Assembly (NCBI GenBank): GCA_035566435.1
Contig: DATMRF010000088.1
Coordinates: 1 to 64,000, forward strand
From: DATMRF01 sp035566435
Lineage (GTDB): Bacteria > Verrucomicrobiota > Verrucomicrobiia > Limisphaerales > UBA8199
DNA: 64,000 bases
Reading direction: 5' to 3'
The notes beneath the pieces are model-generated. The model saw only the letters and a program-made list of their open reading frames with translations, made no database searches and was not told the origin of the DNA. The position numbers and the translations under genes are program-made. Shown here piece after piece: positions 51,950-59,187 of this stretch. Numbering within the stretch: position 1 is the stretch's first letter; the number at the start of each line of letters is the position of its first letter.

Positions 51950-52743
51950 TGAGCGAACCGCAGACCGACCCGCTGCTCGAGAAAGTGGATCCGGAAGTGC
52001 AGACCGTCCGGGCGCTGCTGGAGCCTCTGCTGGCGACGGAGAAGCTGGTCAAAGAGTACCGCCATCGGCGCGTGGTCAACGGCGTCTCGCTCACGGTCGC
52101 TGCCGGCGAAATCGTCGGGTTGCTCGGCCCCAACGGCGCGGGCAAGACCACGACCTTCAACATGGTCGTCGGCGTGATCAAACCCAATGAAGGCATCGTC
52201 AGGTTTCAGGACCGTACGATCACTCGCCTGCCGATGCATCGCCGGGCGCGCTTGGGCATTGGCTATCTCACCCAGGAGCCGTCGATCTTCCGCAAACTCA
52301 CCGTCGAGCAAAACATTCTGGCCATCCTCGAGACCTGCCGCATGAACCGCCAGGAGCGGGCCGTCCGGCTCAAATACTTGCTCGAGGAATTGGACCTGAC
52401 CCCGCTCGCGAAAAGCAAGGCTTACACCTTGAGCGGCGGCGAAAAGCGGCGGCTGGAAATCACCCGGGCGCTGGTCACCAGCCCAAAGCTGTTGCTGTTG
52501 GATGAGCCCTTCAGCGGCATCGATCCGATTGCAGTCTACGAGGTGCAGAAGATTGTCCGTCGCCTCCGCGAGCGCGGCCTGGGTATATTGATCACCGACC
52601 ACAATGTGCGGGAAACATTGAAGCTGGTCGACCGGGCCTACTTGATTCATAAGGGAGAGGTGGTCTATGAAGGCGCCGCCGAACAGTTGGTGAACGACCC
52701 CAAGGCACGCGAAATCTACCTCGGACCGGACTTCAACCTGTGA
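51949..52743 (+). CDS. lptB: LPS export ABC transporter ATP-binding protein
   Basis: 264 residues. The ABC fold is complete: Walker A LLGPNGAGKTTTFNMVVG near residue 59, Q-loop YLTQEPSIFRKLTVEQN, signature LSGGEKRRLEITRAL, Walker B LLLLDEPFSGIDP and H-loop ITDHNVRETL. The sequence around GVSLTVAAGEIVGLLGPNGAG and DPIAVYEVQKIV is characteristic of LptB rather than amino acid importers. LptB powers LPS extraction with LptF/G, which are not in the window. It starts in the stop codon of the previous gene (TAATG). Confidence 0.95.
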   Translation: MSEPQTDPLLEKVDPEVQTVRALLEPLLATEKLVKEYRHRRVVNGVSLTVAAGEIVGLLGPNGAGKTTTFNMVVGVIKPNEGIVRFQDRTITRLPMHRRARLGIGYLTQEPSIFRKLTVEQNILAILETCRMNRQERAVRLKYLLEELDLTPLAKSKAYTLSGGEKRRLEITRALVTSPKLLLLDEPFSGIDPIAVYEVQKIVRRLRERGLGILITDHNVRETLKLVDRAYLIHKGEVVYEGAAEQLVNDPKAREIYLGPDFNL

Positions 52744-52810
52744 ACATGGAGCAATGGAGTATTGGAGTGATGGGAAATTGGAGTAATGGACTGTTGGTGC
52801 GTTGGAGTGC
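52744..52810 (-). repeat. Octamer array (ATCACTCC family), inverted left arm
   Basis: Begins right after the lptB stop. Read on the minus strand: CCATTACTCC, AATTTCCC, ATCACTCC, AATACTCC, ATTGCTCC. The inverse partner is at 52873-52966, with a ~60-nt core between. Confidence 0.85.
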
Positions 52811-52872
52811 TGGGAAGCCGGACGGCAGTTCCGCTGGTTCTTTCTATCACACCGTTGTTCGGTTTCTTCTCC

Positions 52873-52966
52873 CCTGCATCACTCCAGTTTTCCCAACACT
52901 CCATTACTCCCTTATCCCAGAACTCCATCACTCCAATAATCCATCACTCCACTTCCCCATTCCCCC
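52873..52966 (+). repeat. Octamer array (ATCACTCC family), right arm reaching the hprK start
   Basis: ATCACTCC, AGTTTTCC, CAACACTCC, ATTACTCC, CTTATCCC, AGAACTCC, ATCACTCC, AATAATCC, ATCACTCC, ACTTCCCC, ATTCCCCC, then directly ATG of hprK. There is no Shine-Dalgarno-like sequence for hprK. Confidence 0.92.
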
Positions 52967-53914
52967 ATGCACCGCGATCCCGTAACCGTCGAGCGTTTCT
53001 ACGCCGAGCACGCGAGCGCTCTCGAGCTCACTCTCCTCGCCGGCGCCAGCGGCCTCAAACGCATCATTCGCGAGCCCACCGTCAATCGCCCGGGCCTCAT
53101 CCTGTCTGGTTTCACCCGGTATTTTGCCTACAAGCGCCTGCAAGTCATCGGCAATGCCGAGGCCTACTTCCTCAAGTCCTTGCCCGAAGCTGAGCGAATC
53201 CAACGCTACAAAACTTTCTTTTCCTACAAGCTTCCTTGCGTCGCTTTTTCGCGCCACCTCCACCCGGACAGGCTGTTTTTGAAAGCCGCCGAGGAAGCGG
53301 CCGTGCCCATCTTCCGCTGTCCGTCGGTCACCATGAAGTTCATCAACCTTGCCACGCTGGCGCTCGAAATGATGTTCGCGCCTCGCGGCACTGAGATGGG
53401 CAGCATGGTGGATATCCTGGGCGTCGGCGTCATCCTCCGCGGCGAAAGCGGCATCGGCAAGAGCGAGAGCGTCCTGGCCCTCATCGAGCGCGGCTACAGC
53501 CTTGTCGCCGACGACATTACCAGGGTGACACTCGTGGATGGACGGGAAATCGTCGGCACCAGTGCGGAAGTCACCCGCAATCACATGGAGGTGCGCGGCA
53601 TCGGCATCATCAACGTCGCCGCCATGTTCGGCGTCCGGAGCATTCGCCACGAAAAAAAGGTTGACCTTGTCATTACCTTGAAGTCCTGGAACGATGTCAC
53701 GGATGTTGACCGCCTCGGCATGGAGCAGGAATTCGTCAAAATCCTCGGCATCGACGTCCCCCACATCACCATCCCTGTTCGGCCCGGGCGAGACCTGGCC
53801 CGGCTCATCGAGGTCGCCGCTTTCCATACCAAACTGAAGTCCACCGGCTATAATCCCGCCAAGGAACTTAATGACCGGCTGATCTCCCGCATGGCTGCCG
53901 GTGCAAAAGCCTAG
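52967..53914 (+). CDS. hprK: HPr kinase/phosphorylase
   Basis: 315 residues. HprK phosphorylates and dephosphorylates the regulatory serine of HPr in response to ATP, fructose-1,6-bisphosphate and phosphate. The Walker A P-loop is LRGESGIGKSESVLALIERG near residue 160, preceded by the capping His region (SVDILG-like: GSMVDILGVGVI). The family signature is MEVRGIGIINVAAMFGV, and RPGRDLARLIEVAA lies near the C-terminus. HPr is encoded ~230 nt downstream. The ATG directly abuts an octamer array. Confidence 0.95.
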   Translation: MHRDPVTVERFYAEHASALELTLLAGASGLKRIIREPTVNRPGLILSGFTRYFAYKRLQVIGNAEAYFLKSLPEAERIQRYKTFFSYKLPCVAFSRHLHPDRLFLKAAEEAAVPIFRCPSVTMKFINLATLALEMMFAPRGTEMGSMVDILGVGVILRGESGIGKSESVLALIERGYSLVADDITRVTLVDGREIVGTSAEVTRNHMEVRGIGIINVAAMFGVRSIRHEKKVDLVITLKSWNDVTDVDRLGMEQEFVKILGIDVPHITIPVRPGRDLARLIEVAAFHTKLKSTGYNPAKELNDRLISRMAAGAKA

Positions 53915-53924
53915 CCCCGGGAGC

Positions 53925-53949
53925 AGGGGCGGGGACGGCCACGTCTCCG
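53925..53949. repeat. Dispersed GC palindrome behind hprK
   Basis: A unit with arms GGGGAC...GTCTCC, nearly identical to the one at 28546-28570. It lies 11 nt after the hprK stop and can form a hairpin, but without a T-tract. Confidence 0.7.
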
Positions 53950-54147
53950 AGGGTGTCGGCGAAACGCCCGCTTTATGGGGACCTGAGCATGTTCTACGGG
54001 CAGCGCCGGCGTCCTCCCCGGCAAAAAATGCCGTCGGCAAGCCACTCTCGCGCTCGCCGTTAGTAGATTTTATTGGCCAAACCCCCTGCCGTCGACTACT
54101 TATGAGTCGAACGCCGCATGAGTGCGAAGAAGTTAGAAGGTAGCAAT

Positions 54148-54417
54148 TTGAGCATGACGAGAGATTTCCAGGTGTCGAACAAGCTGGGCATCCACGCCCG
54201 GCCGGCCGCTATGTTTGTCAAAACGGCCAATCGCTTCGACTGCGAAATCTTCGTCGAGAAGGATGGCGAGAAGGTGAACGGCAAGAGCATCATGGGGCTG
54301 ATGATGCTGGCCGCGGGACCCGGGAGCACACTCACCGTCCACGCTCAGGGTCACGACGCGTCGCAGGCGCTCACTGAAATCGAGACCCTGATCAAACGCA
54401 AGTTTGACGAGGAATGA
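54148..54417 (+). CDS. ptsH: Phosphocarrier protein HPr
   Basis: An 88-90-residue HPr. The active-site His lies in NKLGIHARPAAMFV and the regulatory Ser, the HprK target, in NGKSIMGLMMLAA. The TTG at 54148 has AGAAGG 7 nt upstream and gives the canonical length; an ATG at 54154 and a more distant ATG at 54118 (99 residues) are alternatives. With hprK just upstream it forms a Ser-phosphorylation switch. No PTS enzyme I or EII gene is in the window, so transport use cannot be judged. Confidence 0.95.
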   Translation: MSMTRDFQVSNKLGIHARPAAMFVKTANRFDCEIFVEKDGEKVNGKSIMGLMMLAAGPGSTLTVHAQGHDASQALTEIETLIKRKFDEE

Positions 54418-54423
54418 TCGCCC

Positions 54424-54541
54424 TTAAAAAGGTTAAAACGTTGAAGCGTTAAAACGTAAAAATTGAGTGCCCGCTCCGTTATTCCTCAATTCAACCTTTC
54501 CGACCGTCTCAACTTTTTAATCCTTTTAACGTTTTAACGCT
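54424..54541. repeat. Inverted pair of octamer arrays (GTTAAAAC family) between ptsH and gatC
   Basis: Left arm 54431-54460: GTTAAAAC, GTTGAAGC, GTTAAAAC, GTAAAAA. Right arm ~54487-54541: CAACCTTTCC, GACCGTCTC, AACTTTTTAATCC, TTTTAACG, TTTTAACG, CT. The right words are the inverse of the left ones. It is the same family as the 23S-5S spacer arrays at 346-551. Confidence 0.85.
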
Positions 54542-54542
54542 C

Positions 54543-54582
54543 TCACGCTCCATCACTCCAACACTCCACTTCCCCAGCCCCG
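54543..54582 (+). repeat. Octamer array (ATCACTCC family) abutting gatC
   Basis: TCACGCTCC, ATCACTCC, AACACTCC, ACTTCCCC, AGCCCCGC, then ATG of gatC at 54584. It is the same family as in front of hprK. No Shine-Dalgarno-like sequence is visible. Confidence 0.88.
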
Positions 54583-54583
54583 C

Positions 54584-54871
54584 ATGCCCCCCGTCGAAAT
54601 CGATGTAAAATACGTCGCCCACCTTGCGCGGCTGGCGCTCACGCCCGACGAGGAGCAAAAAATCGGCGCTCAACTGGGTCAGGTGCTGCGCTACATCGAG
54701 AAACTGAAGGAAGTCGATGTTGCCGGGGTCGAACCCACAGCTCACGCGTTTCCTCTGGTGAACGTCACGCGCCCGGATGAAGTTCGCCCTTCGATGAGTC
54801 AGGAAGATGCCCTCCGCAACGCCCCGGCGCAGGCCAACGGCCTCTTCATCGTCCCAAAGATCGTCGAATAG
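54584..54871 (+). CDS. gatC: Asp-tRNA(Asn)/Glu-tRNA(Gln) amidotransferase subunit C
   Basis: 95 residues with the GatC pattern: VKYVAHLARLALTPDEEQKIGAQLGQVLRYIEKLKEVD, VEPTAHAFPLVNVTRPDEVRPSMSQEDAL and the terminal GLFIVPKIVE. GatC stabilises the GatA-GatB complex that amidates mischarged tRNAs. gatA is ~6.4 kb away (61313) on the same strand. The intervening genes asnS, mutarotase, oxidoreductase and HEAT protein split what is usually a gatCA(B) cluster; gatB is not in the window. Confidence 0.95.
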   Translation: MPPVEIDVKYVAHLARLALTPDEEQKIGAQLGQVLRYIEKLKEVDVAGVEPTAHAFPLVNVTRPDEVRPSMSQEDALRNAPAQANGLFIVPKIVE

Positions 54872-54874
54872 GCT

Positions 54875-56236
54875 TCAGAAATCCGCATTCCCCGGTGTCC
54901 GCGCAAACGGGATCACGTCGCGGATATTCGGCACGCCCGTCAGGAACATCAGCAAACGCTCGAAGCCCAAACCAAAGCCCGCGTGCGGCACCGAGCCATA
55001 CCGACGCAAATCTACATACCACCAGTAATCCTCGGGCTTGAGTTGGTGGGACTTCATATTTTCCAGCAATTGATCCAGTCGCTCCTCGCGCTGCGAGCCG
55101 CCAATGACCTCGCCGATCCCTGGCACCAGCACATCCATCGCGGTCACCGTTTTGCCGTCGTCGTTCAGCCGCATGTAAAACGGTTTGATCTCTCGCGGGT
55201 AGTTAAACACCGTCACAGGCGATTTGAAATGTTCCTCCGTCAGGAACCGCTCGTGCTCCGACTGCAGGTTCAGCCCGTACTCCACCGGGAATTCGAACTG
55301 CTTGCCGGATTTTCTCAGGATCTCCACCGCCTCGGTGTACGCCACTCGCACGAAGGGCCGCTCGACCACGAATTTCAGCCGTTCGATTAACCCCCGGTCG
55401 ACAAATTTGGCGAATAAAGCAAGATCCTCCGCGCAGTGCTCTTGGGCGTACCGCGCCATCGCTTTGATAAATTCCTCGCCGAGGTCCATGTTCCCGTGCA
55501 AATCGCAAAAGGCCATCTCCGGCTCGATCATCCAGAACTCGGCCGCATGCCGCGCCGTGTTCGAATTCTCGGCGCGAAACGTCGGGCCGAACGTGTAAAT
55601 GTTGGAGAGGGCGCACGCGAACGTCTCGCCTTCCAACTGGCCGCTGACCGTCAGGTAGGCGCGTTTGCCAAAAAAGTCAGATTGCGGCTTCTCGTCAATG
55701 TTTCCCTTGAGCGAGGTGACGCGGAACATCTCTCCCGCCCCTTCGCAATCGCTGGCGGTGATGATCGGCGTGTGCACGTAAACAAAATCGCGCTGCTGAA
55801 AAAACTCGTGCACCGCGAACGCCAGCCGGCTTCGCAGCCGGAACACCGCGCCGAAGAGATTCGACCGCGGCCGCAAGTGCGCAATCGTCCGCAAAAACTC
55901 TGCCGTATGGCCCTTCTTTTGCAGCGGATAGGCCGCATCCGCGGGCCCTACCAGCTCGATTTTCGCGGCGCGCAGCTCCCACTTTTGTCCCTGGGCCGGC
56001 GACGGCACCAGCTTCCCCTCGATCGTGACCGATGCGCCTGTGGTGAAATGGATCAGGTGCTCCGAACCGGGCGTCCCCGCATCGACCACGACCTGCAGAT
56101 TGGCCAGGCACGAACCGTCGTTGACCTCAAGAAAAGAAAACCCCTTCGAATCCCGGCGGGTCCGTACCCAGCCTTTTACCGTCACCTCGTCCCGGGGTTC
56201 GGTCGATGACAAAACGTGTTTAATCAATGTGCGCAT
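54875..56236 (-). CDS. asnS: Asparaginyl-tRNA synthetase
   Basis: 453 residues from the ATG at 56236 (MRTLIKHVLSSTEPRDEVTVKGWVRTRRDSKGFSF, quoted in part). The N-terminal OB-fold binds the anticodon. The class II core shows LRPRSNLFGAVFRLRSRLAFAVHEFF (motif 1 region), TFRAENSNTARHAAEFWMIEPEMAF (motif 2) and HAGFGLGFERLLMFLTGVPNIRDVIPFAR (motif 3). Because AsnRS is present, the GatCAB complex is probably needed mainly for Gln-tRNA. It converges on gatC with 3 nt between stops. Confidence 0.96.
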   Translation of the reverse strand: MRTLIKHVLSSTEPRDEVTVKGWVRTRRDSKGFSFLEVNDGSCLANLQVVVDAGTPGSEHLIHFTTGASVTIEGKLVPSPAQGQKWELRAAKIELVGPADAAYPLQKKGHTAEFLRTIAHLRPRSNLFGAVFRLRSRLAFAVHEFFQQRDFVYVHTPIITASDCEGAGEMFRVTSLKGNIDEKPQSDFFGKRAYLTVSGQLEGETFACALSNIYTFGPTFRAENSNTARHAAEFWMIEPEMAFCDLHGNMDLGEEFIKAMARYAQEHCAEDLALFAKFVDRGLIERLKFVVERPFVRVAYTEAVEILRKSGKQFEFPVEYGLNLQSEHERFLTEEHFKSPVTVFNYPREIKPFYMRLNDDGKTVTAMDVLVPGIGEVIGGSQREERLDQLLENMKSHQLKPEDYWWYVDLRRYGSVPHAGFGLGFERLLMFLTGVPNIRDVIPFARTPGNADF

Positions 56237-56400
56237 GGAACCTAAGCCGCGGCCAATGCCGTCACGCGGACCACAGTACCCAAGCTCCGCTCTGCCGCAA
56301 TCAAAACCGCCAATGGCCACCAATGAACACGAATACCACGATTGCGGGAACGCGTTGGTCAGGCAGGCCGCTGGATGGAGACAAATGACTCTACCGATGC

Positions 56401-57546
56401 TTACCGCTCGACGCTAAACTTGTGAAGCGTGGTTTCGTGATAGACTTCGCCCGGTTTCAAAATCGTTGACGGGAAATTCGGGTGGTTGGGGGAGTCCGGG
56501 AAATGCTGCGTCTCGAGGCAAAACCCGGCATGACCGGGATACGAGTAGCCGTTCACACCTTCAAACGCGCCGTCGGGAAAATTGGCGCTGTAGAGCTGGA
56601 CGCCGGGCTGGGTCGTGAACACCTCCATTGTCCGGCCGGATTTGGGGTCCTTGAGTTTGGCGCAGAGAGCGAGGTCGCCGGCCTTCACGTGATTCACCAC
56701 TAGGCAATGGTCGTAGCCGCCGTTGAACTGTCTGCCTTTGATCAGCCCGATGCGCTCGCCGATCGCGTGCGGTGTGCGAAAATCCAGAGGCGTTCCTTCC
56801 ACCAACGCCATTTCGCCGGTCGGAATCAGCAGGTCATCCACCAGCAGATATTTGCTGGCGTTGACCGTTAGCACCTGGTCGAGCGCAGTCCCGGACTGCG
56901 CGCCAGCTAGGTTCCAATAAGCATGGTTGGACAGATTGACCGGCGTTGCCTTGTCCGTTCGGGCCGTGTAATCCATTTTCCACTCGTTCCGGTTGTTCAA
57001 CTCATAGAGCACGGTGCAAGTGAGAGTGCCGGGATAGCCCTCCTCGCCGTCCTTGCTTGTGTAGGTCAATCTCAGGGCGACGGTGTCTCCGCCCTCGACC
57101 GCTTCCGCGGTCCAGACGCGCTTATCAAATCCCCTGGCGCCTCCATGAATGTGGTTCGGCCCGGCGTTCCGCGTCACCGGGACCTGGCGCCCTTCCAGGG
57201 TGAACTGCGCTCCGGCAATGCGGTTGGCGTAGCGGCCAAGCAGCGCGCCAAAGCAGGCGCTCTTCTTCTCGTAATCCGCTACCGTCTCGCGATTGAGAGT
57301 GACATTTGCAAACTTCCCGTCGGCATCCGGCGCTTCGAACGAGTAGATAATGGCGCCATACGTCATGACCTTGGCCGTAAGACCATGACGGTTTTTCAAG
57401 GTGTAGAGGTCGACGCCCAGGCCGTCTTTAGTCGTGCCAAAGGGGATTTTGGTGATGGTCGGCTGCTGCGCAGGCGCGAGCAAGGCGTTGTTGAGGACGA
57501 ACCCCAGCACGGCAGCGAGGCAGAAGGCGGAGCGCGGCGGTTGCAT
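56401..57546 (-). CDS. Secreted aldose 1-epimerase (galactose mutarotase)
   Basis: 381 residues from the ATG at 57546 with a signal peptide (SAFCLAAVLGFVLNNALLAPAQ). Mutarotase features are TLKNRHGLTAKVMTYGAIIYSFEAPD, GALLGRYANRIAGAQFTLEG, the conserved His in NHIHGGARGFDKRVW, the second His in NLSNHAYWNLAG and the catalytic Glu in FCLETQHFPDSPNHPNFPST. It interconverts sugar anomers, here in the periplasm. The intracellular mutarotases lack such a signal, so this version fits growth on external polysaccharide. Confidence 0.94.
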   Translation of the reverse strand: MQPPRSAFCLAAVLGFVLNNALLAPAQQPTITKIPFGTTKDGLGVDLYTLKNRHGLTAKVMTYGAIIYSFEAPDADGKFANVTLNRETVADYEKKSACFGALLGRYANRIAGAQFTLEGRQVPVTRNAGPNHIHGGARGFDKRVWTAEAVEGGDTVALRLTYTSKDGEEGYPGTLTCTVLYELNNRNEWKMDYTARTDKATPVNLSNHAYWNLAGAQSGTALDQVLTVNASKYLLVDDLLIPTGEMALVEGTPLDFRTPHAIGERIGLIKGRQFNGGYDHCLVVNHVKAGDLALCAKLKDPKSGRTMEVFTTQPGVQLYSANFPDGAFEGVNGYSYPGHAGFCLETQHFPDSPNHPNFPSTILKPGEVYHETTLHKFSVER

Positions 57547-57604
57547 ACAGCCATTGTGTTGGAATGCGTGCTCACAAGCAAGATGCAGAGCGCGTATAGG
57601 AGCC

Positions 57605-57712
57605 AAGGTAGGGCTGTTTGTCCTCAAACAGCCGCAAACCGCAGTCACCTGCCCAACATCGAGACCAAGGTCGCACTCGACGGCGGCGCGTTGGGAAAAC
57701 GCGCCCTACCTT
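57605..57712. mobile_element. MITE-like element 2 (108 nt)
   Basis: Terminal inverted repeats AAGGTAGGGC (57605-57614) and GCCCTACCTT (57703-57712) are exact. Inside each end is a strong hairpin: GGCTGTTT/AAACAGCC (57612-57633) and GGCGCGTT/AACGCGCC (57684-57705). There is no ORF of its own. It lies between the mutarotase and oxidoreductase genes. Single units of the same family are at 33231-33300 and 41978-42010. Confidence 0.82.
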
Positions 57713-57796
57713 CCAATTCAACCCCAGCCTTGAATCTCTTATCGACAGACCCGGCGTTCTCGGCCAGAATTCACGCCTGCGCCAGCGTTAACGGAA

Positions 57797-59146
57797 ATGA
57801 AAGAACCGAATATGAAACATTCAACCGATGCCAATCGAAACGAGTTTCCAAGCCAGCAAAAAACCCGGTCCGCGGCGACGGGCGACTTCACTCGGCGACG
57901 TTTTCTAACGACCGCTCTCAAAGCCGGCGCGCTGCTGGCCGCTCCCCAATTCGTTCCTGGCCGCGTGCTGGGCATGGACGGCGGCGTCGCGCCCAGCGAG
58001 CAAATCGTGCTGGGGGGCATCGGCATTGGCAACCGGGGAACTTACGACCTCGGATGTTTCCTCGAGGAGAAGGATGTGCGGTTTGTGGCTGTTTGCGACA
58101 TCAAGGTCGCGCGCCGCGAAGCCATTAAGAAAAAAGCCGATGAGAAATACGGCAACCAGGATTGCGCCACCTATCGCGACCTGCGCGAGTTGCTGGCCCG
58201 GAGCGACATCGACGCGGTGCTCATCGCCACCGGCCCGAACTGGCACGCGACGGCGGCCATCTTGGCGGCCGGGGCGGGAAAAGACGTCTATTGCGAAAAG
58301 CCCTGCACGAAGAATATTGCGCAGAGTCTCGCCCTCGCCGAAACCTTCCGCCGAACGGGCCGGGTGTTCCAGGCGGGCACACAAAGGCGCAGTCTGCCCA
58401 ATTTTGCTTTTGCGATCGATTTGGCCCGCCACGGAAAGCTTGGCAAACTCGAGACGCTCCACGCCCATCCTGACGGCCTGGCAACCTCGATGAGCGGGTG
58501 GCTGCCGGAGGAATCTGCTCCTGCTAAGGAGGAGATCGATTGGGACTTGTATCTCGGGCCGGCCGCGTGGCGTCCGTTCAACAAAAAGTTGCTGGATGGG
58601 TTCAACTTTGAGAAGGGTGGCGGTCTGACGGGCGGCGGCTGCCTCGAATGGGGTTCCCATTGCGTGGACCTGTGCCAATGGGCCAACGACGCCGACAACA
58701 CGGCGCCGGTTGAATACGAGCGCCAAGGCAAGGAACTGCACGCCCGCTACGCCAACGGTGTCAAACTGGTCATGCGCGATGATGGCTGGCTCGGGCTCGG
58801 CTCCTGCCCCGTGCGCTTTGAGGGCAGCACCGGTTGGGTGGAAACCGGCGATGATGGTGATATCGTCGCCAGCTCCAATTCGCTCCTAGTTGGCAAGGGA
58901 ACCAAGGTTTCCGGTTACCCGGCGAATTTTCACATTCGGGACTTTCTGGATTGCGTGAAATCGCGAGCGCTGACCCGGGCAAACGCCGACGCCGCCTGCC
59001 AATCCCATATTACCTGTCACGCGGCCAACATCGCTCTCTTCCTGGACCGCAAGGTCCAGTACGACCCGGTTAAGAACGAGTTTATCGGCGATGAGCAGGC
59101 CAACCGGATGCGTTCCGAGGCCCTGCGCGCGCCATGGCGAATTTAA
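57797..59146 (+). CDS. Tat-exported Gfo/Idh/MocA-family oxidoreductase
   Basis: 449 residues (ATG 57797; an ATG at 57812 is also possible). The twin-arginine signal is DFTRRRFLTTALKAGALLAAPQ near residue 31. The Rossmann part begins IVLGGIGIGNRGTYDLGCFL, and the dinucleotide/catalytic EKPCTKN lies near residue 168. The C-terminal domain contains GGCLEWGSHCVDLCQWA. Verrucomicrobia encode many such exported oxidoreductases, mostly for unknown sugars or polyols. The 3' end overlaps the upstream possible start of the next gene. Confidence 0.93.
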   Translation: MKEPNMKHSTDANRNEFPSQQKTRSAATGDFTRRRFLTTALKAGALLAAPQFVPGRVLGMDGGVAPSEQIVLGGIGIGNRGTYDLGCFLEEKDVRFVAVCDIKVARREAIKKKADEKYGNQDCATYRDLRELLARSDIDAVLIATGPNWHATAAILAAGAGKDVYCEKPCTKNIAQSLALAETFRRTGRVFQAGTQRRSLPNFAFAIDLARHGKLGKLETLHAHPDGLATSMSGWLPEESAPAKEEIDWDLYLGPAAWRPFNKKLLDGFNFEKGGGLTGGGCLEWGSHCVDLCQWANDADNTAPVEYERQGKELHARYANGVKLVMRDDGWLGLGSCPVRFEGSTGWVETGDDGDIVASSNSLLVGKGTKVSGYPANFHIRDFLDCVKSRALTRANADAACQSHITCHAANIALFLDRKVQYDPVKNEFIGDEQANRMRSEALRAPWRI

Positions 59147-59187
59147 CGGCTAAGTTTCGCAGGATGAACCTCAACAAGAACCGATCT

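Noticed and set aside
54118..54147. Ten-residue N-terminal extension of HPr from the ATG at 54118
   Set aside because: HPr length and active-site positions fit the TTG at 54148 or ATG at 54154 better, and AGAAGG is correctly spaced for the TTG.
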